Shown: positions 17,540 to 26,775 of the stretch, in pieces
Layout: each line of letters opens with the position of its first letter
Position numbering within the stretch: the stretch's first letter is position 1
Assembly: GCA_035294305.1 (NCBI GenBank)
Contig: DATGLD010000030.1
Location: forward strand, 248,001-312,000
From: DASRBN01 sp035294305
Lineage (GTDB): Bacteria; Chloroflexota; Ktedonobacteria; Ktedonobacterales; Ktedonobacteraceae
Direction of reading: 5' to 3'
Length of the DNA: 64,000 bases
The notes under the pieces: generated by a model
What the model was told of the DNA's origin: nothing
The model's input: only the letters and a program-made list of their open reading frames with translations
Database searches by the model: none
Made by a program: the position numbers and the translations under genes

Positions 17540-18652
17540 GTGAGGAACAACATCTGGTTTTTGCCTAAGAAACCTGGTATGCGGCGCATGCTTTTCCATG
17601 CCATCAATCATTCGGGCCTTGGTCATCTCAATCGATCTATAGCGGTGGCACAATGGCTGAAAACCGGTATTTCGAATCTGCAGGTGCTCTTCCTCATCGA
17701 AGGCGGTGAGAATTTCATTACTCCTACCGGCCTTCCATGGATTATGGTACCCGGTCATAACCAGGCCAGCGAAAATGAGAATTGCGAACAGATCACGCGC
17801 AACATTCTCAATGTGTTCCAACCCGATGTCATGATGCATGAAACAGTATTACATGAACCAATCCATCGAGCGGTGCGAGATGCAGGCGTCAAGGAAGTCC
17901 TGATGGCCAATGTAGGTGGTCTGTTACGTGATGAGCTCACCTATTCCCTGGACAGGATGAACGAACTGGACCTGTTGATTGTCTTGCAACAAAGACAGGA
18001 AGTAGCACCTGAAGACCAGGCTCTCGTTGATCAATTTAGCGGTAAGACCTTGTTTGCCGGCCCACTGGTGCGACAGAAAGATCGCTTTGCCAGCCATGCG
18101 CTGCGCCAGAAGCTCAACCTCGCGGAAACCGACCAGGTCATTTTACTGACCTTTGGCGGCGGCGGATACAATCTCACAGCAGAATTGCTCAGCAATACTC
18201 TGGCAGCAAGATCGACTATTCTGGAGAAGTATCCACGAGCAAAACTTATCGTCATCACAGGACCATACTTTAGCGGCGAATTGCCCGCGCAAGATGGTTT
18301 TGTCTGCTATGCCAGCCGCTTTGAGCCCTTTCTGACCGATTATCTCAATATTGCCTCGGCGGTCGTATGCATGGCCGGTTATAGTACTGTTAATGAGATA
18401 GCGGCCTCCGGCGTGCCGGCGGTTTGTGTGCCTGCTGCCGAAGCCGACGACCAGGTCGGAGCAGGGAATATGGAAGAATACGCTCTACGTTTCCCTAATA
18501 TTCGTATAGGCTCCACTGCGACCCAGGATCTCGCCCTGCAAGTCATAAGTGCCCTGGGGCGCGCGCGCGACCTTTCCGTCACGCAAGAATTTGCTCGCAG
18601 GGCGAAGGCGGCTGCCGAAAGCATCGTTGACGAAATAAAAACTCTTTTTTGA
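17540..18652 (+). CDS. MurG-like glycosyltransferase (GT28/GT1 type)
   Basis: 370 residues from GTG 17540; an ATG at 17579 is an alternative start and would begin just before the first beta strand (MLFHAINHSGLGHLNRS). GLGHLNRSIAVA matches the glycine-rich loop of MurG and related enzymes. The C-terminal half has VILLTFGGGGYNLTAELL, VCYASRFEPFLTDYLNIASAVVCMAGYSTVNEI and ASGVPAVCVP, the UDP-sugar-binding pattern in this family. It lies 15 bases downstream of the flippase and is likely cotranscribed. A glycolipid or polymer acceptor is plausible. Confidence 0.85.
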   Translation: MRNNIWFLPKKPGMRRMLFHAINHSGLGHLNRSIAVAQWLKTGISNLQVLFLIEGGENFITPTGLPWIMVPGHNQASENENCEQITRNILNVFQPDVMMHETVLHEPIHRAVRDAGVKEVLMANVGGLLRDELTYSLDRMNELDLLIVLQQRQEVAPEDQALVDQFSGKTLFAGPLVRQKDRFASHALRQKLNLAETDQVILLTFGGGGYNLTAELLSNTLAARSTILEKYPRAKLIVITGPYFSGELPAQDGFVCYASRFEPFLTDYLNIASAVVCMAGYSTVNEIAASGVPAVCVPAAEADDQVGAGNMEEYALRFPNIRIGSTATQDLALQVISALGRARDLSVTQEFARRAKAAAESIVDEIKTLF

Positions 18653-18674
18653 TCTCGCAGTTTGAAAAATTCTC

Positions 18675-18752
18675 CATCCTGTAGGGACAGCGCCTGGTGC
18701 CTGTCCACGCCGGGATTTCAGGACAGGTACCAGGCGCTGTCCCTACAGGATG
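18675..18752. repeat. 32-bp near-perfect inverted repeat
   Basis: Arm 18675-18706 begins CATCCTGTAGGGACAGCG and pairs with 18721-18752 over all 32 bases with a single G-T wobble; the loop is 14 bases. It fills most of the gap between the MurG-like and the ATPase genes. It is the best-preserved member of the GGGACAGC...CTGTCC family in this window. Confidence 0.85.
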
Positions 18753-18786
18753 AGGAGCCGTTTGAGAAAAAAGAAGGATAGAGAAT

Positions 18787-19563
18787 ATGAGCGAAGCCAT
18801 TATTTCCCAGGAACATTCAACAATACAACATGTGATCGCTGTCATGAGTGGCAAGGGGGGTGTTGGGAAATCTCTGATCACAGCCCTGCTGGCCATTGCG
18901 CTGAGACGGCAGGGACTACAGGTCGGCATTCTGGATGGTGACCTCACCGGCCCTAGCATTGTGAGCATGTTTGGCCCCGAAATACAGCTTTCTGTGACCG
19001 GTGATGGCAGCATTGAACCACTGGTAAGCGAGGAAGGGCTGAAGATCATGTCCATGAGCCTGTTTCTGGAGAATGAAGCAGACCCGACTATATGGCAAGG
19101 GTCAATGCTTGCCAGTGCTTTTAAACAATTCTATAGCGAAGTAGCCTGGGGCCAGCTTGATTACTTACTGGTCGATGTGCAATCCGGTACATCTGATGTG
19201 CCAATGACCATTTTGCGATCACTTCCGTTAGAGGGAATTGTGATCGTTTCATCTCCACAGGTGTTGGCGACGACTGTGGCGAAGAAGACCATCAATATGG
19301 TCCACCAATTTCAGGTCCCGATGCTTGGCATCGTCGAAAACATGGCCTATTTTATGGCGCCAGGAGGAGAGTACTGCGAAATCTTCGGCTCCAGCCACGG
19401 GTCCGAGCTGGTCTCATTAGCCAGTGCTCCTCTATTAGGGCAGTTGCCCCTTGATCCTAAACTGGCCGTACTCGCCGATACCGGCCATATCGAAGAGTAC
19501 CATTCACAAGCCTATGAAACTTTACTAACAAACTGGCTCAAGGTGCTGAAGATTGAGCAATAG
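18787..19563 (+). CDS. MinD/Mrp-family P-loop ATPase
   Basis: 258 residues with AAGGA before ATG. The deviant Walker A motif is VMSGKGGVGKSLI (about residue 22), with LLA..LRRQGLQVGILDGDLTGPSI after it and Walker B YLLVDVQSGTSD. This is closest to the Mrp/NBP35 iron-sulfur carrier subgroup, as the second Mrp at 60887-61723 shows. However, the C-terminal CPxCG pair of that subgroup is replaced by YFMAPGGEYCEIFG, leaving a single cysteine. A carrier role is therefore doubtful, and regulation or positioning of the glycan machinery is possible. Confidence 0.85.
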   Translation: MSEAIISQEHSTIQHVIAVMSGKGGVGKSLITALLAIALRRQGLQVGILDGDLTGPSIVSMFGPEIQLSVTGDGSIEPLVSEEGLKIMSMSLFLENEADPTIWQGSMLASAFKQFYSEVAWGQLDYLLVDVQSGTSDVPMTILRSLPLEGIVIVSSPQVLATTVAKKTINMVHQFQVPMLGIVENMAYFMAPGGEYCEIFGSSHGSELVSLASAPLLGQLPLDPKLAVLADTGHIEEYHSQAYETLLTNWLKVLKIEQ

Positions 19564-19777
19564 TTCGATCAGGGCGTCAGAATGTATGCCAACATAAACT
19601 CCCGAATTGGGCTGGAATAGGAAATCAAAGGAATTTTCGTTCTCGCCCGTTTCCCATTCTTCCAGCAGGATGGAATTTGAAACGAGGGGGACTTAGGGGC
19701 TATGACCTTTAAGTGGATATAGGGGGCGTTGCCAGAATGACCTCCAATTATCCAAAATCAAATTGATGGAGTAACGA

Positions 19778-22042
19778 ATGCGAACAGTAAAGCGAATTTG
19801 TATCATCATATCTATCGTTGCCCTTTTAGGGCTAAGCAGCTGGTACCTGCTTCCCTCTACTATTTTCCGTAATGCTCGTGCGTCTGGCCCCCTGGCCGCA
19901 ACGCCAACTGCGACCCCGACCGGGACACCAACTGCGACCGCAACGCCAGGACCAACAACGCCGATCAAGTACATCGTGATCCTCATGATGGAAAATCGCA
20001 CGTTCGATAATCTGTTTGGGCGCTTTCCGGGGGCCAATGGTGTTATCCTGCCCCAGGCAACCGACCCGGTCTACAGAGATTTTGACCACCAGGGGCCTCC
20101 TGTACTGGCGGCTATCGATGGCGGGAAAATGGATGAATTCCCCGCGCGCGGCCAGGTCCAGTATACGCAGGCAGATATCCCTAATTATTGGAGTTATGCG
20201 CAGCATTATGGGCTTGGGGATAATTTCTTTACTTCCGTGGCCGCCAGCAGTACCCCAAACCATATAGCGATGGTGGCGGCACAGAGCGGGGGGCTTGACA
20301 CATCCGTGACCGTCAAAGGGGGCACCTTTGTCAAGGGTGGATGTAAGACAACGCAAAACAATATTGCCTACTCCCGGCATCCCGATACCAATACCGGCTA
20401 TTTTGGCTATGGCTGTTACAACATTAACAGCATACCCCAGGAGCTGGACGCGGCTGGCATTAGCTGGCGCTATTATAATGGCAATCCGACCTGGGACGGC
20501 CCCGGCTACATCCAGGATATCGCCTACTCGAAGAACCTGGTTACCAATTCAAACCAGTTTCTCAACGACGTCAAACATGGAAAAATGGCGGCTGTGAACT
20601 GGCTTATTCCGCCCACCAGTGACCAGAGCGATCATCCCCCCCACTCGTTGTTGGCGGGCCAGGATTATGTGACGAGTGTCGTCAACACTATCATGCAAAG
20701 CCCCTACTGGGCCAACACCGCCATCTTTGTCACCTGGGATGACTGGGGCGGCTTTTACGATCATGTCGTACCGCCGACAATAGATGGATTGGGTTTAGGC
20801 CCGCGCACCCCGCTGCTGGTCATCTCACCTTATGCCAAGCCCGGCTATATCTCGCATCAACTGGGTGAGTTTTCGTCTTTCGATAAGTTTATTGAAGCAG
20901 ATTATAATCTGCCCAGCCTGGGCCAGCGAGATTCACTGCCACAGATAAGCAACTTGATGGATTACTTTGACTTCCAAAGCCCGCCACAACCTCCCCTGAT
21001 CCTCAATATGCTTCCCTATTCCAGAATGATTCATGTCATTGCTACAGCAGGTGGAGGCCATACACACCTACCCTATATCGCCGGGTGTATTACTCCTGCG
21101 CAGGGCGATGTCAACACCGTCTACCATTTTGATATTGCCTATACACCCAATACTCCTCCCACCGAATCGGTCGTGACAATTGACGGGGTCAACTACCAGA
21201 TGAACGACCTCGGAAAACTGCCGAGTAACGGGGGAGAGCTCTACGATTATGCCACAAAGTTGCCGCTCGGTACCCATCAATTTAGCTTTACTTTTTCGGA
21301 TGGCAAAACAACGGCGACTATCCCTGATAATAATACCCTGTTCTCGGGTCCATACGTGGGTACTTTCGATCTCACCACCAGTATATCTACAAATCTGGCG
21401 ATGTTTGGTTCGACAGTCACCTATACCACCAAGTATGTCTCACCAACGAATACTCCGCCCACACTGGAGGAAATCGATATCGATGGTATTCCCTACCAGA
21501 TGACTTCTGATGGAACAACCAACTATAAAAAGGGCGTAAAATACACCTATAGTACCAACAGCCTTTCTGTCGGTGAGCATTACTACCGGGTGCGGTTCGA
21601 CGATAGTACCAATGGCTCCGACCTTGTTATTCAGGAGGGCAATTCGACCCCTGATATAACGCCAATATGGTTGTCGAAGTCTTCGGTCAGCCCTACCTCC
21701 GGTAATGGTTCAACCGTCTTTACTTATCAAACAACCTACCTGGATACCTCGAACGAACCCCCAGCGCAGGCGATCCTGTTCGTAGACAAAACTCAGGCCT
21801 ACCCCCTGAGATATGTCTCCGGCTCATACAATACAGGCGCAATCTACCAGGCGACTGTTACCGGTCTTTCGAACGGGAAACACACCTTCTTCTTCTACTT
21901 TGCGGACTCCCAGAGTCAATGGGCCGATCCCATCACGAATCTCTTTTCCGGCCCCGATGTAGGGCCAAATGCTCATGCCATTGCCCCTGGCACCCAAATT
22001 AACACCGATCCAACAACAGGAGATGGCGAGGATGATAGTTAG
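19778..22042 (+). CDS. Secreted phosphoesterase (phospholipase C/acid phosphatase type) with C-terminal repeats
   Basis: 754 residues with GGAG upstream. A signal peptide or anchor (about residues 5-25) is followed by a Pro-Thr-rich linker (PTATPTGTPTATATPGPTT). The catalytic domain starts at IKYIVILMMENRTFDNLFG, continues with TSVAASSTPNHIAMVAAQSGG and HPPHSLLAGQDY, and includes IFVTWDDWGGFYDHVVPP. These match the phosphoesterase family of phospholipase C and AcpA. From about residue 440, three repeats of about 100 residues follow, each with an F/YxxxYTPNTPP-like strand (TYTTKYVSPTNTPPTLEEI, FTYQTTYLDTSNEPPAQAI). They are probably extracellular binding modules. Substrate unknown. Confidence 0.88.
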   Translation: MRTVKRICIIISIVALLGLSSWYLLPSTIFRNARASGPLAATPTATPTGTPTATATPGPTTPIKYIVILMMENRTFDNLFGRFPGANGVILPQATDPVYRDFDHQGPPVLAAIDGGKMDEFPARGQVQYTQADIPNYWSYAQHYGLGDNFFTSVAASSTPNHIAMVAAQSGGLDTSVTVKGGTFVKGGCKTTQNNIAYSRHPDTNTGYFGYGCYNINSIPQELDAAGISWRYYNGNPTWDGPGYIQDIAYSKNLVTNSNQFLNDVKHGKMAAVNWLIPPTSDQSDHPPHSLLAGQDYVTSVVNTIMQSPYWANTAIFVTWDDWGGFYDHVVPPTIDGLGLGPRTPLLVISPYAKPGYISHQLGEFSSFDKFIEADYNLPSLGQRDSLPQISNLMDYFDFQSPPQPPLILNMLPYSRMIHVIATAGGGHTHLPYIAGCITPAQGDVNTVYHFDIAYTPNTPPTESVVTIDGVNYQMNDLGKLPSNGGELYDYATKLPLGTHQFSFTFSDGKTTATIPDNNTLFSGPYVGTFDLTTSISTNLAMFGSTVTYTTKYVSPTNTPPTLEEIDIDGIPYQMTSDGTTNYKKGVKYTYSTNSLSVGEHYYRVRFDDSTNGSDLVIQEGNSTPDITPIWLSKSSVSPTSGNGSTVFTYQTTYLDTSNEPPAQAILFVDKTQAYPLRYVSGSYNTGAIYQATVTGLSNGKHTFFFYFADSQSQWADPITNLFSGPDVGPNAHAIAPGTQINTDPTTGDGEDDS

Positions 22043-22058
22043 TCAAGGGTAAGTCAAA

Positions 22059-22115
22059 GCGAGGAGGCCTGCATTGTCTGTGGGATAGCGCGGGCCATCC
22101 TCGCCTGTTTTTGCC
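22059..22115 (+). terminator. Rho-independent terminator after phosphoesterase
   Basis: GCGAGGAGGCCTGC (22059-22072) pairs with GCGGGCC-A-TCCTCGC (22090-22104), with one bulged A and one wobble. It is followed by CTGTTTTTG. Confidence 0.75.
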
Positions 22116-22352
22116 GGTGACAGTATCTTGCCTGAGCGGATCATGCTCTTACATAAGATGTAAGCTCGCAAAATGCAATCCGCTGGTGAGCGGTGATAAA
22201 TTTTGCTACAGTATAGTACTATCAGGTACATGCATCCGGTAACAGGATAATACCTCTTCTGGTGATTCCCCAGAGGCCTCGTACCGTCCTGAGACTACGT
22301 AGACACACCGCGTCCGGGAGACTTCTGGGAAATCATTAGAGTAGCTATTCGA

Positions 22353-22383
22353 TTGACGTAAGCCTGGTTGTATGTGATATACT
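22353..22383 (+). promoter_or_regulatory. Candidate promoter for the histidine kinase operon
   Basis: TTGACG at 22353-22358 and TATACT at 22378-22383 are separated by 19 bases. A TGA directly before TATACT forms an extended -10. It lies about 200 bases before the kinase start. Confidence 0.4.
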
Positions 22384-22534
22384 CTGCGGGGTGTGATATT
22401 TCATATTTTGGCTTTTTGCCGGATGTAGTGGTATTGTGGCATTTAGTGTGCTACAATAAATAACCGTGTTGTCCGGCTTATTCTTCTACGGCGCTACAGA
22501 CGTTGAGAGAGCAGTCTGATTGTAGCCCCTGGAG

Positions 22535-22556
22535 GGACAGGGCCGGGTGCCTGTCC
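22535..22556. repeat. GGACAGG hairpin repeat
   Basis: GGACAGG and CCTGTCC arms (7 bp) around GCCGGGTG-type loop sequence, 30 bases before the kinase start. Family member of 18675-18752. Confidence 0.55.
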
Positions 22557-22586
22557 TCATTGTGTAAAGAGGTTTAGGGAGCACAG

Positions 22587-25517
22587 ATGGAGGCGAAAAT
22601 ACAATCGCCTACATTGGAGCAATCTACTATTGTCGAGCGAGTTGCTCGCATCGTCTCCAGTGTACGCGGGGCGAAGTCAAATTATGCCCATTTGGCCTCA
22701 GAATTAGAACCCGCTATCCCTTTCGATATTCTTGGGATCGCGCTGCTGCGTTATGATCGCCAGGCGGTGCGCGTCACCGTGTGTAAACGTAAGGGGAATA
22801 GCTGGATTGCTCACTATCACCAGCATCCACTCGCGGATTCGATGGTTGAGCGTATTTTAAACATGCAACTGCCCTCTTCTCCAGGAGACTTTGACCAGGC
22901 AGGGAAGAGCCCGACTGAGCTGATTATCCACAAGTATCCGGCAGGTCTCGATGGTTCGCCAGCACAGTGTGGTGATGCCTTGAGCGGCTGCCCCCACCTG
23001 CGCGCAACGCTCATTGCCCCTCTTGTTGTAGCAGACCGTATACTCGGTACATTTGAACTCGGCAGCACCCGCATCAATGCTTATGACGATGAAACCTTGC
23101 AGCGCCTCATCAGGGCGGTAGCACGGGTACTGGCCGCGGCCATAGAAAGCGCCCAGGTTGGTGGCAGTGTAGAGATTCAAGATCGGCAGCGTCAGGAACT
23201 GAAAGACGTCTCTAGCGCGCTTACCTCCGAAATGGACCTTTCCGGAATTCTCAATCGCATCGTTGTAGGTATTGCCAAAGCCTTGAATGGTGCTTCAGCA
23301 ATCGTCACATGTGAGCGACAGGCCGGAACTTTGCGCCTCCAGGCGCAGTCGGGGCTTGATAAAACTGTCCTGGAAGCGGTCATTGAACAAGAGGTAGCTT
23401 CCAGCGAGCGATCCATTCTTGGTTATGCGCTACTCAACGGCCAGCCTTCCGTTTCACAGAATATCGCCGAGGATGGACGCTTTCCGCTCAGTTCGGCTTT
23501 CGCCTCTGAACTCCAGATTCACTCAATGTTCGCCTGTCCCCTCGTCATTGGCTCGACCGTCTACGGTGTTCTTTTACTCTGTTCACCCGAACCTGGTGGA
23601 TTCACGCCTCTCAAAGCCGATATTCTCTCACTCTTCGCAAGCCAGGCCAGCATTGCTATCCATCATGATATACTCCTTAAATCGGCAAGTAAGCGCAGGC
23701 AGTTCCAGGAAGCAATCGAGCGATTAGAATCATACCTGCGCAACAATATACGCTTAGCAGAACCTGAAGGTGAGCAAGCCTTACTGCAACAGGTTCGACA
23801 GGAATCGGAGCGCACATTCGGTCTTCGTTTTAGCAGCCTTTTACGCATCATCAGTGATAATATGCTCACGTCCGGCGAGCGCAATATTCTCAACAATGTA
23901 GGAGTATTTCCGCTCGCAGAAGGCCTATCGGAAGCTACTGCCTGGGGACAATATTACCGGGATGCGGGTAATGAAGACAGGCGATTCCAGGTAGAGCGAG
24001 TGGCTATCCTTACGGAGGTCGAAGCTGCTCTGGCCAGAATAGGACTTCTGGGGGGGGGCGGCGCGCGTCCTGGCGACGCTGGCGATACTCTCGATTCCAG
24101 TCAAGCGCGCGCTCAAGACCCATCCCTTTCTCAATTTAACGAAGCGGTCACGGGCTATGTAATTGAACCCCTGTTTGTGGTTGATCTCGCCGGGCGCTGT
24201 ATGTATGTCACACCGACCGCGGAAGCGTTTTGTAACAGGCAATTATCTGCGCCTACCAATTCACTGGTAGATAGCGTGGCGCGAGTGCTACGTCCTGCGT
24301 CTTCCATCTCCTTACAAGAGGCATTCGCGATCCTACTGCCCCGTATACGCAATGCCGGTGAGGTGCTGGAATATCTCCAGGCGTTTGCACTTGAGGCCCC
24401 CGCTGTAGGTGATGATCTGATCCACATGCAAAGCGATGGGAATCACCACAACAGGAATATTACGCCAGATGTATGGGCATCGAATATGTTACGCTGTGTC
24501 ATCGCTGCAGAACCAATCCAGCAAGAAACTGCTGCCCATTTCGAAGCTCTTGACGATCAAACAGCGCCTACAGAAACTCTACCCTGGCTTGATGAACCCG
24601 GTGACCTGGAGCGAGTATCGCAGAGGCCGCTGCAAAATGGCGCTCCTACGGACCGTCACTACCAGTTCAAGCGCTATCCGCTCTATGATGAGCACAGCCG
24701 GTTGATAGCGTATGCCTTGCAAGTACAGGATATCACCGAGCAGGTACGCGACGAAAAAAACCGCTCGGCGCTACTTTCTGCCGTCTCACATGAGTTACGC
24801 ACTCCGCTTACAACCATCAAAGCGGCCGTCACCGGGCTCATGCAGCCGGGTATCGAATTCGATGAAGCGATGCTACATGAGATACTTGAAGAAATTGATT
24901 CCCAGACCGATTACCTTGATGGGCTTGTCAATTCGCTGATAGAGATGTCGCGCATCCGGATGGGGGCACTGATCCTGGATAAAGAATGGTGCGATGTGCG
25001 GGAGATAGTCCATGTGACACTATCTCGCATGGGGCATATACTAGATGGCCGGGCTGTTCGTACTCTATTCCAGCCTCAACTACCGCTAATTCAAGCTGAC
25101 TACGTACAGCTGGGGCGCGTCTTTGGTAACCTGATCGAAAATGCAGTACGCCATAGCCCACCCGGCTCAGAAATAGTGATTTCGCTTGACATGGTTACTT
25201 ATCATGATCTACTAGATGCCGGTGTTCCATTGGACGAAGTGGGTGCAGGGAACGCATTGAAGATATCCCAGAGGAGTATGATATCCGGGGACAGAGCATT
25301 CTTACGCGCTCAAGTAATCGATCATGGAAGTGGTGTGCCGGATGGTGAGCGGGAGCGCATTTTCAAGCCTTTTTATAGTTTAGATCCTAAGAACAGTGGG
25401 CTTGGGTTAGCTATCTGTCGCGGTATTGTTGAGGCACACCAGGGTAGAATCTGGATAGAACAAATGCCGGGTGGAGGTTCATGTTTCGTCTTTGTGCTGC
25501 CAAATATCTCATCGTAG
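22587..25517 (+). CDS. Sensor histidine kinase, GAF-GAF-PAS-HisKA-HATPase
   Basis: 976 residues with AGGGAG before ATG. Two GAF-like domains (about 15-195 and 205-360) have typical endings such as LIAPLVVADRILGTFELGS and FACPLVIGSTVYGVLLLCS. A linker follows, then a PAS-like region from about 515 (VTGYVIEPLFVVDLAGRCMYVTPTAEAF). The phosphoacceptor is His735 in SAVSHELRTPL. The ATPase domain shows an N box (GNLIENAVRHSP), G1 (DHGSGVPDGER) and G2 (NSGLGLAICRGIV). There is no membrane segment, so it is a soluble sensor of an unknown small ligand or redox state. The adjacent response regulator at 25626 is the evident partner. Confidence 0.93.
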   Translation: MEAKIQSPTLEQSTIVERVARIVSSVRGAKSNYAHLASELEPAIPFDILGIALLRYDRQAVRVTVCKRKGNSWIAHYHQHPLADSMVERILNMQLPSSPGDFDQAGKSPTELIIHKYPAGLDGSPAQCGDALSGCPHLRATLIAPLVVADRILGTFELGSTRINAYDDETLQRLIRAVARVLAAAIESAQVGGSVEIQDRQRQELKDVSSALTSEMDLSGILNRIVVGIAKALNGASAIVTCERQAGTLRLQAQSGLDKTVLEAVIEQEVASSERSILGYALLNGQPSVSQNIAEDGRFPLSSAFASELQIHSMFACPLVIGSTVYGVLLLCSPEPGGFTPLKADILSLFASQASIAIHHDILLKSASKRRQFQEAIERLESYLRNNIRLAEPEGEQALLQQVRQESERTFGLRFSSLLRIISDNMLTSGERNILNNVGVFPLAEGLSEATAWGQYYRDAGNEDRRFQVERVAILTEVEAALARIGLLGGGGARPGDAGDTLDSSQARAQDPSLSQFNEAVTGYVIEPLFVVDLAGRCMYVTPTAEAFCNRQLSAPTNSLVDSVARVLRPASSISLQEAFAILLPRIRNAGEVLEYLQAFALEAPAVGDDLIHMQSDGNHHNRNITPDVWASNMLRCVIAAEPIQQETAAHFEALDDQTAPTETLPWLDEPGDLERVSQRPLQNGAPTDRHYQFKRYPLYDEHSRLIAYALQVQDITEQVRDEKNRSALLSAVSHELRTPLTTIKAAVTGLMQPGIEFDEAMLHEILEEIDSQTDYLDGLVNSLIEMSRIRMGALILDKEWCDVREIVHVTLSRMGHILDGRAVRTLFQPQLPLIQADYVQLGRVFGNLIENAVRHSPPGSEIVISLDMVTYHDLLDAGVPLDEVGAGNALKISQRSMISGDRAFLRAQVIDHGSGVPDGERERIFKPFYSLDPKNSGLGLAICRGIVEAHQGRIWIEQMPGGGSCFVFVLPNISS

Positions 25518-25625
25518 GAGCGATCACCGTAGAGCGCGGACTGATGGTGTACAATTTATCTAGCGTGTAGTCGATTTATCGCACTCATCACGTGGTTGCC
25601 TCTACACCCAAGGGAGTCTATCTGC

Positions 25626-26510
25626 ATGAAAACCAGGAGAAAATGCATACTCATCGTCGATGATGATCCCCCCATTCAGCGTATTTTGCGCCGCAATCTA
25701 ATGATGAGCGGTTATGATGTCTTGATTGCAGAAGATGGCAAAGAAGCAGTAGAAATCGTGCGCATGCATCAACCAGACCTTATTCTACTCGACCTGTGGT
25801 TGCCGGGTGAAATAGATGGACTGGGTGTATGCAGGCGCGTTCGTCAATGGACGCAGACGCCTATTATCGTTTTGTCTGCTCGCAAAGAGGAGAAACAGAA
25901 AGTAGAGGCTCTCGACCTGGGCGCTGATGATTATTTAACCAAGCCTTTCAGCAATGATGAGCTACAGGCCCGAGTGCGCGCCTGCCTCAGGCGTGCCACG
26001 GGAACAGCCGAAACGGAGAACCAGCGCCAACCCGATATTTTACAGACCGAAGACGGTTATTTAAGTATGAATACGGCACGCCGGCAGGTACTGGTTCGCG
26101 ATCATGAAGTCAAACTGACGCCGACCGAGTTCGAGTTATTACGACAACTCATGCTGCATGCGGGGAAAGTTCTGACCCATCGTGTGCTGTTGCGCTCCGT
26201 GTGGGGGCCTGAGTACGGTGAGGAAGCTGATTACCTGCGTGTCTATGTGCGACAGCTACGAGTGAAGGTCGAGGAAACACCCTCGAACCCCCGCTATATC
26301 ATTACCGAGCCGGGAGTTGGGTATGTCTTTCAAGCTCAGGTACGTACTCCGCAACAAACAGGCACGTCCTGGAGCGAGAAGGCGGAAATATTGCCTGGAG
26401 AGCAGGGAACGGGAAATGCGCCAGGTGGCGCAGCGGCCTTTACACATTCGTCATCGAATGATATATCTGCGCTTGTTTCCAGTTCCTTACCTGAAGCGGA
26501 GACTGGTTAA
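25626..26510 (+). CDS. OmpR/KdpE-type response regulator
   Basis: 294 residues from ATG 25626 (AAGGGAG upstream; the in-frame TTG at 25596 is less likely). The receiver domain has ILIVDDDPPIQRIL, phospho-acceptor Asp56 in LILLDLWLPG, and K in YLTKPF. A winged-helix DNA-binding domain follows (VKLTPTEFELLRQLMLHAGKVLTH, LRVYVRQLRVKVE, YIITEPGVGYVF). A non-conserved tail of about 60 residues (GTSWSEKAEILPG...) comes after the domain. It lies 108 bp downstream of the histidine kinase and is its likely phosphorylation target; the regulated genes are unknown. Confidence 0.95.
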   Translation: MKTRRKCILIVDDDPPIQRILRRNLMMSGYDVLIAEDGKEAVEIVRMHQPDLILLDLWLPGEIDGLGVCRRVRQWTQTPIIVLSARKEEKQKVEALDLGADDYLTKPFSNDELQARVRACLRRATGTAETENQRQPDILQTEDGYLSMNTARRQVLVRDHEVKLTPTEFELLRQLMLHAGKVLTHRVLLRSVWGPEYGEEADYLRVYVRQLRVKVEETPSNPRYIITEPGVGYVFQAQVRTPQQTGTSWSEKAEILPGEQGTGNAPGGAAAFTHSSSNDISALVSSSLPEAETG

Positions 26511-26698
26511 GATTGGGGAGGCTTGCCCAAAAAGTTTAACTCAACAGGTGGAAATCTTAATAAAATTTTAACACCATGACCCGAATTTTTATGTACTCTT
26601 TGCTCGTAATGTCGTAAACTCCATGATGGGGAGCGAAGACATTTGTACTAGGGAATTGCCTGTCTTGATAGCAGGCATTTCAAAAAAGTTACCATACC

Positions 26699-26731
26699 CT
26701 GTAGGCGCCCACCCTGATGGTCGCCCTCTGC
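26699..26731. repeat. GGTCGCCC-family fragment
   Basis: CTGTAGGCGCCCACCCTGAT followed by GGTCGCCC, close to the fragment at 600-625. It lies within the 265-base gap between the response regulator and the chemosensory operon. Confidence 0.5.
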
Positions 26732-26775
26732 ACCGTTATAATAACCGGCTTTCAAGGGAGAGGGAGTAGAGGATA

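Larger units (their letters stand above)
22043..22586. other. Intergenic region upstream of a two-component pair
   Basis: Holds the terminator of the phosphoesterase gene, a candidate promoter and a GGACAGG hairpin (22535-22556), all listed separately. No gene is apparent. Confidence 0.5.
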
